Of a stretch of DNA of 64,000 bases, positions 16,809-24,374 are shown piece after piece. Every line of letters starts with the position of its first letter. Positions within the stretch are counted from its first letter, which is position 1. A program made the position numbers and the translations under genes. Where the stretch lies: contig DWXC01000027.1 of assembly GCA_019119395.1 (NCBI GenBank), positions 62,001-126,000 on the forward strand, in the 5' to 3' direction. Under the pieces are notes generated by a model. It was given only the letters and a program-made list of their open reading frames with translations, was not told the DNA's origin and did no database searches. The DNA is from Candidatus Borkfalkia stercoripullorum. Lineage in GTDB: Bacteria; Bacillota; Clostridia; Christensenellales; Borkfalkiaceae.

Positions 16809-16837
16809 ATTTTATCACAAAAAAAAAGGATTGTAAA
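16809..16837 (-). promoter_or_regulatory. Promoter for rpsT
   Basis: Minus strand TTTACA (16832-16837), 17 bp, TAAAAT (16809-16814). Confidence 0.7.
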
Positions 16838-16909
16838 CTGTTTTTCATCGAAACAAATAAAATATTCGCATGTTTTTGCAGATTTATGGGCGAAAAGGAG
16901 GGTGCGGCG

Positions 16910-17707
16910 ATGCAAGGATATATCGGTTTTTTTGACAGCGGCATCGGAGGGCTCACCCTTCTTTCAGAATGCGCGGCGCTGCTTCCCGGCGAAAAGTTCG
17001 TCTATCTCGGCGACAATGCCCGCGCGCCGTACGGCGGCAGACCCGAGGGCGAGATACGCGCGTTTGCCGCCGAGGCTTTCGGGGCGCTTTCGGCTTATCC
17101 GCTTAAAGCCGCCGTCATCGCCTGCAATACGGTCACTGCGGACGCCGCCGACCGGCTTCGCGCGGTCTACCCGTTCCCGATCGTCGGGGTAGAACCCGCG
17201 GTGCGGCCGGCGCTTTTATCGGGGGCGCGCCGCGTTCTCGTTCTGGCGACGAAAGCCACGCTTTCTTCTCCGAGGTTCGCCGCGCTGTGCGCTTCGTGCG
17301 GCGGGGAGGGCAGGGTGGCGGCGTATGCGCCCGACGGGCTTGCGGGGGATATTGAAAAAAACATTTTCCGAAAGGAAAAGGTGGATCTTTCCCGCCATCT
17401 TCCCGAAGTCCCGTGCGATGCCGTGGTGCTGGGGTGCACGCACTACATTTTTCTGAAAAGGGAGATCGGCGATTTTTACGGCTGCCGGGTTTTCGACGGC
17501 AACGCGGGAGCTGCGCGCCGCCTTGCGTCGCTCCTCGTTTCGGAGCGTGAAACGGGCGTTTTTTTGCAAAATGCAGGGACGGCTGACCACCGAACAATAA
17601 AAACGAACATATGTTCAAAAAAATGCAAAAAAAGCCCGAAAAAATCGGTTGTTTTCCTCGGAAAGGCGAAAAACAAGAATAAAAGGGTGTATTTTTCGCT
17701 TTTTTAA
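16910..17707 (+). CDS. murI: Glutamate racemase
   Basis: 265 residues; makes D-glutamate for peptidoglycan. The N-terminal FFDSGIGGLTLL motif is followed by the two catalytic cysteines, C72 in IACNT and C176 in LGCTHY. The start at 16910 has an AAGGAGGGTGCGG ribosome site; the ATG at 16886 lies before that site and is rejected. The last ~40 residues (lysine-rich, AT-rich codons) do not look like MurI and may be read-through into former intergenic DNA. The gene lies directly upstream of the dcw cluster. Confidence 0.93.
   Translation: MQGYIGFFDSGIGGLTLLSECAALLPGEKFVYLGDNARAPYGGRPEGEIRAFAAEAFGALSAYPLKAAVIACNTVTADAADRLRAVYPFPIVGVEPAVRPALLSGARRVLVLATKATLSSPRFAALCASCGGEGRVAAYAPDGLAGDIEKNIFRKEKVDLSRHLPEVPCDAVVLGCTHYIFLKREIGDFYGCRVFDGNAGAARRLASLLVSERETGVFLQNAGTADHRTIKTNICSKKCKKSPKKSVVFLGKAKNKNKRVYFSLF
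17604..17617. promoter_or_regulatory. LexA (SOS)-like box 1
   Basis: CGAACATATGTTCA differs at one of 14 positions from the Bacillota LexA consensus CGAACATATGTTCG. It lies in the 3' end of murI, ~170 bp upstream of the dcw promoter. Confidence 0.5.
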
Positions 17708-17709
17708 CA

Positions 17710-17729
17710 CAAACAAATGTTCGTATAAT
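17710..17729. promoter_or_regulatory. LexA (SOS)-like box 2 abutting a -10-like box
   Basis: CAAACAAATGTTCG (17710-17723) fits CGAACNNNNGTTCG with one mismatch and is followed at once by TATAAT (17724-17729). No good -35 is seen for this -10, so promoter activity is uncertain. Confidence 0.4.
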
Positions 17730-17775
17730 GTCAAAAATCCCAAAAAAACCTCAAAAAAAATGAAAAAATTTTGCC

Positions 17776-17811
17776 AATGTGGTTGACAGTGGTCAAAAGT
17801 GGTGATATAAT
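17776..17811 (+). promoter_or_regulatory. dcw promoter with three MraZ-type repeats
   Basis: TTGACA (17783-17788), 17 bp, TATAAT (17806-17811). Three tandem 10-bp units AATGTGGTTG, ACAGTGGTCA and AAAGTGGTGA (17776-17805) run straight into the -10 box. Each contains GTGGT at the same phase. This matches the known MraZ operator design of 10-bp GTG-containing direct repeats, so MraZ is expected to autoregulate here. Confidence 0.85.
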
Positions 17812-17841
17812 GAATACATCACAAAGGGCGGAAAGGGGTCT

Positions 17842-18285
17842 ATGTATTCTTTTAACGGCAGGTTCAACAACCGGTTGGACGACAAAAACAGAATACGTAT
17901 TCCCGCCAAATACAAGGCAGACTTGGAGGCGGGTTACAAACTCGCTTTCGGGCCGGACAAGTCCATTTACGTCCTGCCGTACGCCGAGTATAAAAAGATA
18001 CTCGACAGCTTCGGCAACGTATCCATCTTCGATACCGACACGCAGGACGCCATCGCCGAATTCACGAGCATGGTGTTCGACGTCGCGGAAGACAATCAGG
18101 GCAGGGTCGTGATCCCGCAGGAGTTGAAAGAGCACGCCGAAATCGATAAAGATATCGTCATCGTCGGCGCGGCGACTTACCTGAGGATCGAATCGGCGGA
18201 AAACTTCGCCAAGAGGAATGCGGGCAAGAACATCAACAGCGTATTTGCCAAGCTGAAGAACCTCGGGGCGGGCAAAGGGGAATGA
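17842..18285 (+). CDS. mraZ: Transcriptional regulator MraZ
   Basis: 147 residues, a typical length. Two SpoVT/AbrB-like halves are visible: FNGRFNNRLDDKNRIRIPAK near the N-terminus and FDVAEDNQGRVVIPQELKE near residue 75. MraZ forms an oligomeric ring that binds tandem repeats at the dcw promoter and usually represses the cluster. The matching repeats are seen directly upstream. The stop overlaps the rsmH start (ATGA). Confidence 0.95.
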   Translation: MYSFNGRFNNRLDDKNRIRIPAKYKADLEAGYKLAFGPDKSIYVLPYAEYKKILDSFGNVSIFDTDTQDAIAEFTSMVFDVAEDNQGRVVIPQELKEHAEIDKDIVIVGAATYLRIESAENFAKRNAGKNINSVFAKLKNLGAGKGE

Positions 18286-19229
18286 TTGCTTTTTCTCATC
18301 TGCCCGTCATGCCGGAAGAGTGTATGGAAGGGCTTGCGCTCAAGGACGGCGGCGTTTACTTTGACGGCACGGTCGGAGGGGGCGGGCACTCCTACGAAAT
18401 ACTCAAAAGGACTTCCCCGAACGGCAGGCTCATCGCGACCGACCTCGACGACAACGCGATCGCGGCGGCGGCGAAAAGGCTTGAACCCTTTGCGGGAAGG
18501 TTCGGCATCTACAAAAGCAATTACAAAGATTTTGCGGAAGTGCTTGAAAAAGCGGGGGCGGACAAGCTGGACGGGGTGATGCTCGATTTCGGGGTTTCAA
18601 GTTTTCAGCTGGACGAAACCAGCCGCGGATTCAGCTATATGAAGAATGCGCCGCTGGATATGCGCATGAACCCCGAAGCGGATCTCACCGCCGAAGCGGT
18701 CGTCAACGGATATCCGGAAGAGGCGCTCTGCAAGATCATCCGCGATTACGGCGAAGAGCCGTTCGCGAAGAACATCGCAAAAAACATCGTCGCGGAACGC
18801 AAAAAGGGGAGGATCACCGAAAGCGCGCAGCTCGTTTCGATCATAGAAAAGAGCATCCCCGCAAAATTCCGCCACGGAGCGCCCTTTTCGAGAAAGACAT
18901 TTCAGGCGATACGCATCGAAGTGAACGATGAACTCGGCGGGCTGGAAGAGGCCGTCAAAGGGCTTTGCAGGAGACTGAAAAAGGGCGGAAGGATCTGCGT
19001 CCTGACTTTCCATTCTTTGGAAGACAGGATCGTGAAAAACGTTTTCAGGGATCTGGAGACGGACTGCATATGCGACAAGAGCCTGCCTGTCTGCGTATGC
19101 GGAAAGAAAAAGGAATTGGAGATCATCACCAAAAAGCCGCTGACGGCGTCTGACGAAGAACTGCGGAGAAATCCGCGTTCCAAAAGCGCAAAATTGCGCA
19201 TAGCGGAGAGAGTGGAAGAATATAAATAA
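18282..19229 (+). CDS. rsmH: 16S rRNA (cytosine1402-N4)-methyltransferase
   Basis: 315 residues. The SAM-binding motif FDGTVGGGGHS is near residue 28 and LDFGVSSFQLDE is near residue 107. The RKTFQAIRIEVN segment and the family end KSAKLRIAERV are also present. It methylates C1402 in the ribosomal P site. Second gene of the dcw cluster in its standard position, with a 4-bp overlap with mraZ. Confidence 0.97.
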   Translation: MIAFSHLPVMPEECMEGLALKDGGVYFDGTVGGGGHSYEILKRTSPNGRLIATDLDDNAIAAAAKRLEPFAGRFGIYKSNYKDFAEVLEKAGADKLDGVMLDFGVSSFQLDETSRGFSYMKNAPLDMRMNPEADLTAEAVVNGYPEEALCKIIRDYGEEPFAKNIAKNIVAERKKGRITESAQLVSIIEKSIPAKFRHGAPFSRKTFQAIRIEVNDELGGLEEAVKGLCRRLKKGGRICVLTFHSLEDRIVKNVFRDLETDCICDKSLPVCVCGKKKELEIITKKPLTASDEELRRNPRSKSAKLRIAERVEEYK

Positions 19230-19243
19230 GGAGAAGTAGGAAA

Positions 19244-20056
19244 ATGGCGACGGCAACTCCCGTATTGGAAAGAGAAAGAAGGGAAGAGAGAGACCTCAAG
19301 GCGTACGGCAAACTCACCGGACGCGAGGATTCTGCGGTCATGACGGAGGAGCAGAAGGCGATCCGTTTCAATTCACGCATTGCGGACAACTATCAGAGGC
19401 TCATCAACCCCGAGTATCATAAAGCGGAGGAGATCGCGCCGGAACTTCGCGCGGCCGAAGAAGAAACGTTTGCGCCCGCGCGCCCGGTGTTCGACGCCGC
19501 GCCCGCGTTCGAAGCGCCCGCGTTCGAATCCGTGCGTCAGCCCGAACAGACGGCGTACGGCTACGGCGAACGCCTGACCGTGAACAGCCCCGTGTTCGGT
19601 GCGGAAGCGCGCACGGCGGAATACGCCGCCCCGCAGGAAGCGCCCGTGCAGGAGTTCGTGCAGACGCCCGACTTTGCCTCGTACGATTACGAGCAGGCGC
19701 CCGCTTATGCGGAAGAGGAAGCGGATCTGATGCCTACCTCGACGACCATTCAATATAAGAGCGGTCTTTTCGAAGAAGAAAAACCCGTGGAGGTCGAAGA
19801 GAAAAAAGGCTATGCGCTCACGGCGAAAGGCAAGTTGCTCATGGCGGTGTACGCGGTCGTGGTCGTCGTTATCCTCGCGCTCATCATCATCAACACGAGC
19901 GTACTCAAAACTCTGGATGCCGACATCGCGGATCAGCAGGAAGCGCTCAATGCGGTGATTTCGCAGAGCCAGCAGCTTCGCAACGAAGCGGACTATCTGA
20001 GCAGCGACGGATATGTGATCGAGTGGGCGGAAAACAACGGCTACGTTCACAGGTAA
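19244..20056 (+). CDS. FtsL-like divisome protein with long N-terminal extension
   Basis: 270 residues in the ftsL position. Only the C-terminal ~75 residues look like FtsL: a single transmembrane helix (about 198-220, LMAVYAVVVVVILALIIINT) followed by a short coiled-coil-like extracytoplasmic segment. The first ~195 residues form a low-complexity cytoplasmic domain rich in Ala, Pro and Glu, several times longer than usual. FtsL normally pairs with FtsB/DivIC and FtsQ/DivIB to activate septal synthesis. Identification rests on position and topology more than sequence identity. Confidence 0.7.
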   Translation: MATATPVLERERREERDLKAYGKLTGREDSAVMTEEQKAIRFNSRIADNYQRLINPEYHKAEEIAPELRAAEEETFAPARPVFDAAPAFEAPAFESVRQPEQTAYGYGERLTVNSPVFGAEARTAEYAAPQEAPVQEFVQTPDFASYDYEQAPAYAEEEADLMPTSTTIQYKSGLFEEEKPVEVEEKKGYALTAKGKLLMAVYAVVVVVILALIIINTSVLKTLDADIADQQEALNAVISQSQQLRNEADYLSSDGYVIEWAENNGYVHR

Positions 20057-20070
20057 AAAACAACTGAAAG

Positions 20071-20139
20071 ATCTTACGAAAGTTTTTCGGTCTCGCTTGT
20101 AAGGCTGGTTTGGCGGCCTGCGGGTGAGACCGATTTTTT
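20071..20139 (+). terminator. Terminator or attenuator between ftsL-like gene and pbp
   Basis: TCGGTCTC (20087-20094) pairs with GAGACCGA (20126-20133), followed by TTTTTT. The 31-nt loop contains AGGC/GCCT able to extend the hairpin. CTTAC (20073-20077) could pair instead with GTAAG (20099-20103), offering an alternative fold. It lies inside the dcw operon, so full termination would cut off downstream genes. Confidence 0.5.
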
Positions 20140-20152
20140 ATGCTTCGAATCC

Positions 20153-21931
20153 GTGCGGAGGTGCGGCAAAATCAAAAAGGATAAGACAAAAAGAGCAGAC
20201 GGCGGTTATTCCGCCGCGGTTTTACGAAAGAGGTTGACGGCGGTTCTGATCGCCGCGGCCTTTCTTTTTTTGGTCATCTTCGCGCGTTTTTTCTGGATCC
20301 AGGTCATCAGAGGGGAAGAACTCCGTTATAAAGCGATCGACCAATGGACGAGGGAGATCCCCGTCGTTGCCGAAAGGGGGCGGATACTTGACAGGAACGG
20401 CGCGCTCCTTGCGGGGAACGTGACTTCCTATACCGTGTTCGCCCGGCCGAACGCGGTCAAAGACAAACGGGAGACGGCGCGCGTCCTTGCGGAGATATTT
20501 TCATTGGACGAAGATGAACTGTATCGGGATCTTGCGTCCTCCAAAGTCTCCGAACTTACCGTCGTGCGCCGCGCGGACTCTTCTCTTATGGAAAAACTTT
20601 CGGAATGCGACCTGCCCGGCGTCTATTATTCGAGGGACAATACGCGCACGTATCCGTACGGAGACCTTCTGTGCCAGGTGCTCGGGTTCACTTCGATCGA
20701 CAGCGAAGGGTTGACGGGGCTTGAAAAATATTACGATAAATATCTTGCCGGGATAGACGGGGAAATTTTGTACGACACCGACCTCGTCGGGGTCGAGATC
20801 GAAGAGGGCGGCGCCGCGTATCTCCCCGCGACGGACGGGTTGGATCTCGTTCTTACCGTCGATAAAGATATACAGGTCATCGCTGAGGAAGCGATGGCGG
20901 ACGCGTACGCGACCTATTCGCCCGTTTCGGCGCAGTGCGTCGTGCTCGACCCTTCGGATTTCGAAGTTCTGGCGATGGTCAATTATCCCGGGTACGACCT
21001 GAACGACGTGCCGAGGGAGGACGCCGACATTCTCAATTCTCTTACGCGAAACCGCCTCGTTTCGGATATTTACGAGCCGGGGTCTACGTTCAAAATCGTC
21101 ACCGCCGCCGCGAACATCGAGGAATATCTTCAGGGGAACGCTTCCGCATTTTCGCCGGGCAGGATATTCAACAGCAGCCGCACGCGTACGGTGGACGGGA
21201 CGACCATTCGCTGTTGGAGCAACCATGCGAACGGAAAACATTCCAACCAGACGCTTGCCGAAGCGCTCAACAACAGCTGCAACCCCTGTTTTGTGGACAT
21301 CGCGCTCTCGCTCGGGAAGCAGACGTTTTACGATTACCTCGAAGCCTTCGGGTTCGGAAAGAATACGGGCATCGATTTTTCGGGGGAATCGCAGGGCATG
21401 CTCATCCCCGAAAGCGCGGTGCGCGACTGCGACCTTGCGCGCATCGGGTTCGGGCAGAGCCTTGCCGTGTCTGCGCTGCAGCTCGCCTGCGCGGGTGCTG
21501 CGGCGGTGAACGGCGGGTATTATTATCAGCCGGGCCTGGTCAAAAGCGTGCAGAGCAAGGACGGCGAGGTGAAGGAAGAATTCGGGGCGACCCTGAAAAA
21601 CAGGACGGTGAGCGAAGAAGCGTCCCGCGCCCTCGCGGCGCTTTTGGAAGGCGTTGTCGAAAGCGGGAGCGGGAACAAGGCGTATATCGAAGGGTATAAG
21701 GTCGGCGGAAAGACGGGCACGGCGCAAAAATACGAAAACGGCGTCATCGCTTCGGGCAAATACGTGTCGTCGTTTCTCGGTTTTTTCCCTGCGGACGATC
21801 CGAAATATCTCGCTTTGGTGATCGTGGACGAACCGCAGGGCGCGTATTACGGGAGCGTCGTAGCCGCGCCGTACGCGAAGCGCGTTTTTGAAGGGATCAT
21901 AGAAGTGCGCGGCATTTCGTCGTACGAATAA
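20153..21931 (+). CDS. Septal peptidoglycan transpeptidase (FtsI/SpoVD family PBP)
   Basis: 592 residues. One N-terminal transmembrane helix (about 33-50) is followed by a dimerisation domain beginning ERGRILDRNGALLAGN and a transpeptidase domain with S311-x-x-K314 (EPGSTFK), S375-x-N377 and K520-T-G. It cross-links septal peptidoglycan. No PASTA domains are present, unlike SpoVD. The GTG start at 20153 is the longest possibility and has no clear ribosome site before it, so the exact N-terminus is uncertain. Third enzyme-coding gene of the dcw cluster; whether it serves vegetative division, spore cortex or both is not decidable here. Confidence 0.93.
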   Translation: MRRCGKIKKDKTKRADGGYSAAVLRKRLTAVLIAAAFLFLVIFARFFWIQVIRGEELRYKAIDQWTREIPVVAERGRILDRNGALLAGNVTSYTVFARPNAVKDKRETARVLAEIFSLDEDELYRDLASSKVSELTVVRRADSSLMEKLSECDLPGVYYSRDNTRTYPYGDLLCQVLGFTSIDSEGLTGLEKYYDKYLAGIDGEILYDTDLVGVEIEEGGAAYLPATDGLDLVLTVDKDIQVIAEEAMADAYATYSPVSAQCVVLDPSDFEVLAMVNYPGYDLNDVPREDADILNSLTRNRLVSDIYEPGSTFKIVTAAANIEEYLQGNASAFSPGRIFNSSRTRTVDGTTIRCWSNHANGKHSNQTLAEALNNSCNPCFVDIALSLGKQTFYDYLEAFGFGKNTGIDFSGESQGMLIPESAVRDCDLARIGFGQSLAVSALQLACAGAAAVNGGYYYQPGLVKSVQSKDGEVKEEFGATLKNRTVSEEASRALAALLEGVVESGSGNKAYIEGYKVGGKTGTAQKYENGVIASGKYVSSFLGFFPADDPKYLALVIVDEPQGAYYGSVVAAPYAKRVFEGIIEVRGISSYE

Positions 21932-21948
21932 AAAAGGAGCTTATCATT

Positions 21949-23409
21949 TTGTTACTCGGACAATTATCGGAAGAGATCGGAGCAAAAGAACTGACGGGCG
22001 GCGCTGATACCGAGATCGGGGGGATCAGCGCGGACAGCAAGCACGTCATGCAGGGAGACCTGTTCGTGTGTTTTTGCGGCGAGGAGAACGACGGGCACGA
22101 GTTTGCCGCGGAAGCGGTGGCGGGCGGCGCGGTCGCGCTTGTCGCAGAGAGAAAACTCGATATCGACGTGCCGCAGATGATCGTTCCCGACGGCCGCGGC
22201 GCGATGGGAAAACTCGCGGCGGCATTTTACGGGCATCCCGAAAGGAAATTGAAGATCGTAGGCGTCACGGGCACGAACGGAAAGACGACGACGGCGCACA
22301 TGCTCGCTTCCGTGTTCAAAGCCGCGGGGCTCTCCTGCGGAAATATCGGAACGCTCGGCATTTTTTACGCGAACAAAGAGATCGCTCCCGAACTGACCAC
22401 GCCCGATCCCGTATTTTTATACAAAGTTTTTGCGGATATGGTATCATCGGGCGTTTCGTGGGTGGTCATGGAAGTCTCCGCGCACGCGCTTTACTACGGC
22501 AAGGTGGACGGCATCCGTTTCGAATACTGCATTTTCACCAACCTGACCGAAGACCATCTCGATTTTTTCGGGACGATGGAAAAGTACGGGGCGGCGAAGC
22601 GCAAGCTCTTCGAAGGGGAACGTTGCAAATGCGCCGTGCTGAATTTCGACGACGAAGAGGGCCGCGCCCTCGCCGCCGTCGCGCAAAAGAGCGTGAGTTA
22701 TGCGCTCGAAAATCCTTCCGACGTGTTTGCCGTGGACATCGCGGAAGATTTCGGCGGCTGCCGCTATATCATCAACCTGTTCGACGAGCTGTACGAGATA
22801 CGGCTGAACATGACGGGGCGGCACAACGTTTACAATTCCATGGCGGCGGCCGAGTGCGCGAAGCTCATAGGCATTCCCGTGCCCGTCATCGCGGAGGGGC
22901 TCGCTTCGCTGGAAAAGGTGAGCGGCAGGCTGGAACGCGCGGGCAAATATCGCGGTGCGGATATCTTCGTGGATTTTGCGCATACTCCCGACGGATTGGA
23001 AAAATCGCTGCGGGCGCTTCGGCCGCATTGCAGGGGGAGGCTCGTCTGCCTGTTCGGGTGCGGCGGCAACCGCGACGCGCTCAAACGCCCGCTCATGGGC
23101 GAAATTTCCGCAAAATTTGCCGATTTCACCGTGCTTACCTCCGACAATCCGCGCTACGAAGACCCTTTCGACATCGTTTTGCAGATCGAAAAGGGGGTCA
23201 AAAAGCACACGAACGAATACATCATCGTGGTGGACAGGGAGAGCGCCATCGAATACGCGGTGGATAAACTGCGCGAAGGGGACGTCCTTCTCGTTGCGGG
23301 CAAAGGGGGCGAAAATTATCAGGAGGTCATGGGCGTCAAGCATATATACAGCGATTTTTCCGCGATCCGCGGCATACTGCGTTTCAAGGCCGCGGAAAGG
23401 GGCGGGTGA
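21949..23409 (+). CDS. murE: UDP-MurNAc-L-Ala-D-Glu:meso-diaminopimelate ligase
   Basis: 486 residues. TTG start behind AAAAGGAGC. The Mur-ligase P-loop GVTGTNGKTTTAHM is near residue 104. The substrate motif DNPR (TSDNPRYEDP) near residue 400 is that of mDAP-adding enzymes, matching the diaminopimelate dehydrogenase elsewhere in the window. It adds the third stem-peptide residue in the cytoplasm. Upstream of mraY, but without the murF often found between them. Confidence 0.96.
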   Translation: MLLGQLSEEIGAKELTGGADTEIGGISADSKHVMQGDLFVCFCGEENDGHEFAAEAVAGGAVALVAERKLDIDVPQMIVPDGRGAMGKLAAAFYGHPERKLKIVGVTGTNGKTTTAHMLASVFKAAGLSCGNIGTLGIFYANKEIAPELTTPDPVFLYKVFADMVSSGVSWVVMEVSAHALYYGKVDGIRFEYCIFTNLTEDHLDFFGTMEKYGAAKRKLFEGERCKCAVLNFDDEEGRALAAVAQKSVSYALENPSDVFAVDIAEDFGGCRYIINLFDELYEIRLNMTGRHNVYNSMAAAECAKLIGIPVPVIAEGLASLEKVSGRLERAGKYRGADIFVDFAHTPDGLEKSLRALRPHCRGRLVCLFGCGGNRDALKRPLMGEISAKFADFTVLTSDNPRYEDPFDIVLQIEKGVKKHTNEYIIVVDRESAIEYAVDKLREGDVLLVAGKGGENYQEVMGVKHIYSDFSAIRGILRFKAAERGG

Positions 23410-23411
23410 AA

Positions 23412-24362
23412 ATGCGTGAAGTCATTCTGCTGTTTGCGGGGGCGTGCGTGCTGTCGGCGGTATTCTGTGCGATCCTCATACCCCTGCTCAAAAAAATGCA
23501 CGCGGGGCAGTATATCCTCGGATATGTGCAGGAGCATAAGGCGAAGAGCGGCACGCCCACGATGGGCGGGCTCGCCTTCGTTGCGGCGGCGGTCGCCGTC
23601 GCCGCGCTCGCGGGATTGTTTGCGGACAGGCTTTCGGCAGTTGCCGTCACGTTCGGGATCGCCTTTCTCGGGGTCGGGTTTCTTGACGATTTCCTCAAAT
23701 TCCGTTTTCGCAGGAATCTCGGGCTGAAGGCCTACCAAAAAATTTTGTTCCAGCTCGCTTTGTCCGTCATTGCAGGCGTGTTCTGCTATCTCAACGGACT
23801 GACCTACCTGAATATCCCGTTCAGCGACCTTTCCGTGGATATCGGGGTCTGGATCGTGCCGCTTTCCGCCGTCGTTTTTATCGCCACGGTCAACAGCGTG
23901 AATCTGACCGACGGGCTGGACGGATTGGCGGGGTCGACGGGCTTTTGGTATTTCGCGTCGTTCGCGCTGCTCGTCTTTCTTCTTGCCGGCGGTCGGACAA
24001 GCCTTTCCGACCTTTCGGTCATATTGTGCGGCGTTTTGGCGGGTTATCTCGTTTTCAATACGAACAAAGCCTCCGTTTTTATGGGCGATACGGGCTCTTT
24101 GAGCCTCGGCGGCTTTGCGGCGGCGGTCGGCGTGTTCAGCGGGAACGCGCTCTATATCGTCGTCATCGGGATCATGTTCGTGTTTTCGAGCATATCCGTC
24201 ATCATTCAGGTAATATATTATAAAAAGACGAAAAAGAGGGTATTCCTGATGGCGCCGCTGCATCATCATTTTCAGAAAAAGGGATATTCCGAGGCGAAGA
24301 TCGCCTATGTCTATTCGCTTGTCACGGCGCTGGCGGGGCTGCTGTGCATATTTTTTGTCTGA
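23412..24362 (+). CDS. mraY: Phospho-N-acetylmuramoyl-pentapeptide-transferase
   Basis: 316 residues, about ten transmembrane helices. Conserved segments: a KSGTPTMGGLAF loop near residue 42, FLDDFLKF near 93, NSVNLTDGLDGLAG near 160, and the histidine loop MAPLHHHFQKKGYSE near 280. It transfers phospho-MurNAc-pentapeptide to undecaprenyl phosphate, making lipid I. The ATG at 23412 is preferred for spacing from AAAGGGGC; the in-frame GTG at 23406, which overlaps the murE stop, is the alternative. Confidence 0.96.
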   Translation: MREVILLFAGACVLSAVFCAILIPLLKKMHAGQYILGYVQEHKAKSGTPTMGGLAFVAAAVAVAALAGLFADRLSAVAVTFGIAFLGVGFLDDFLKFRFRRNLGLKAYQKILFQLALSVIAGVFCYLNGLTYLNIPFSDLSVDIGVWIVPLSAVVFIATVNSVNLTDGLDGLAGSTGFWYFASFALLVFLLAGGRTSLSDLSVILCGVLAGYLVFNTNKASVFMGDTGSLSLGGFAAAVGVFSGNALYIVVIGIMFVFSSISVIIQVIYYKKTKKRVFLMAPLHHHFQKKGYSEAKIAYVYSLVTALAGLLCIFFV

Positions 24363-24374
24363 AAGGGAGGCATT

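Noticed and set aside
17623-17682. Small 19-codon frame after LexA box 1
   Set aside because: Overlaps murI, no ribosome site, lysine-rich low-information peptide.
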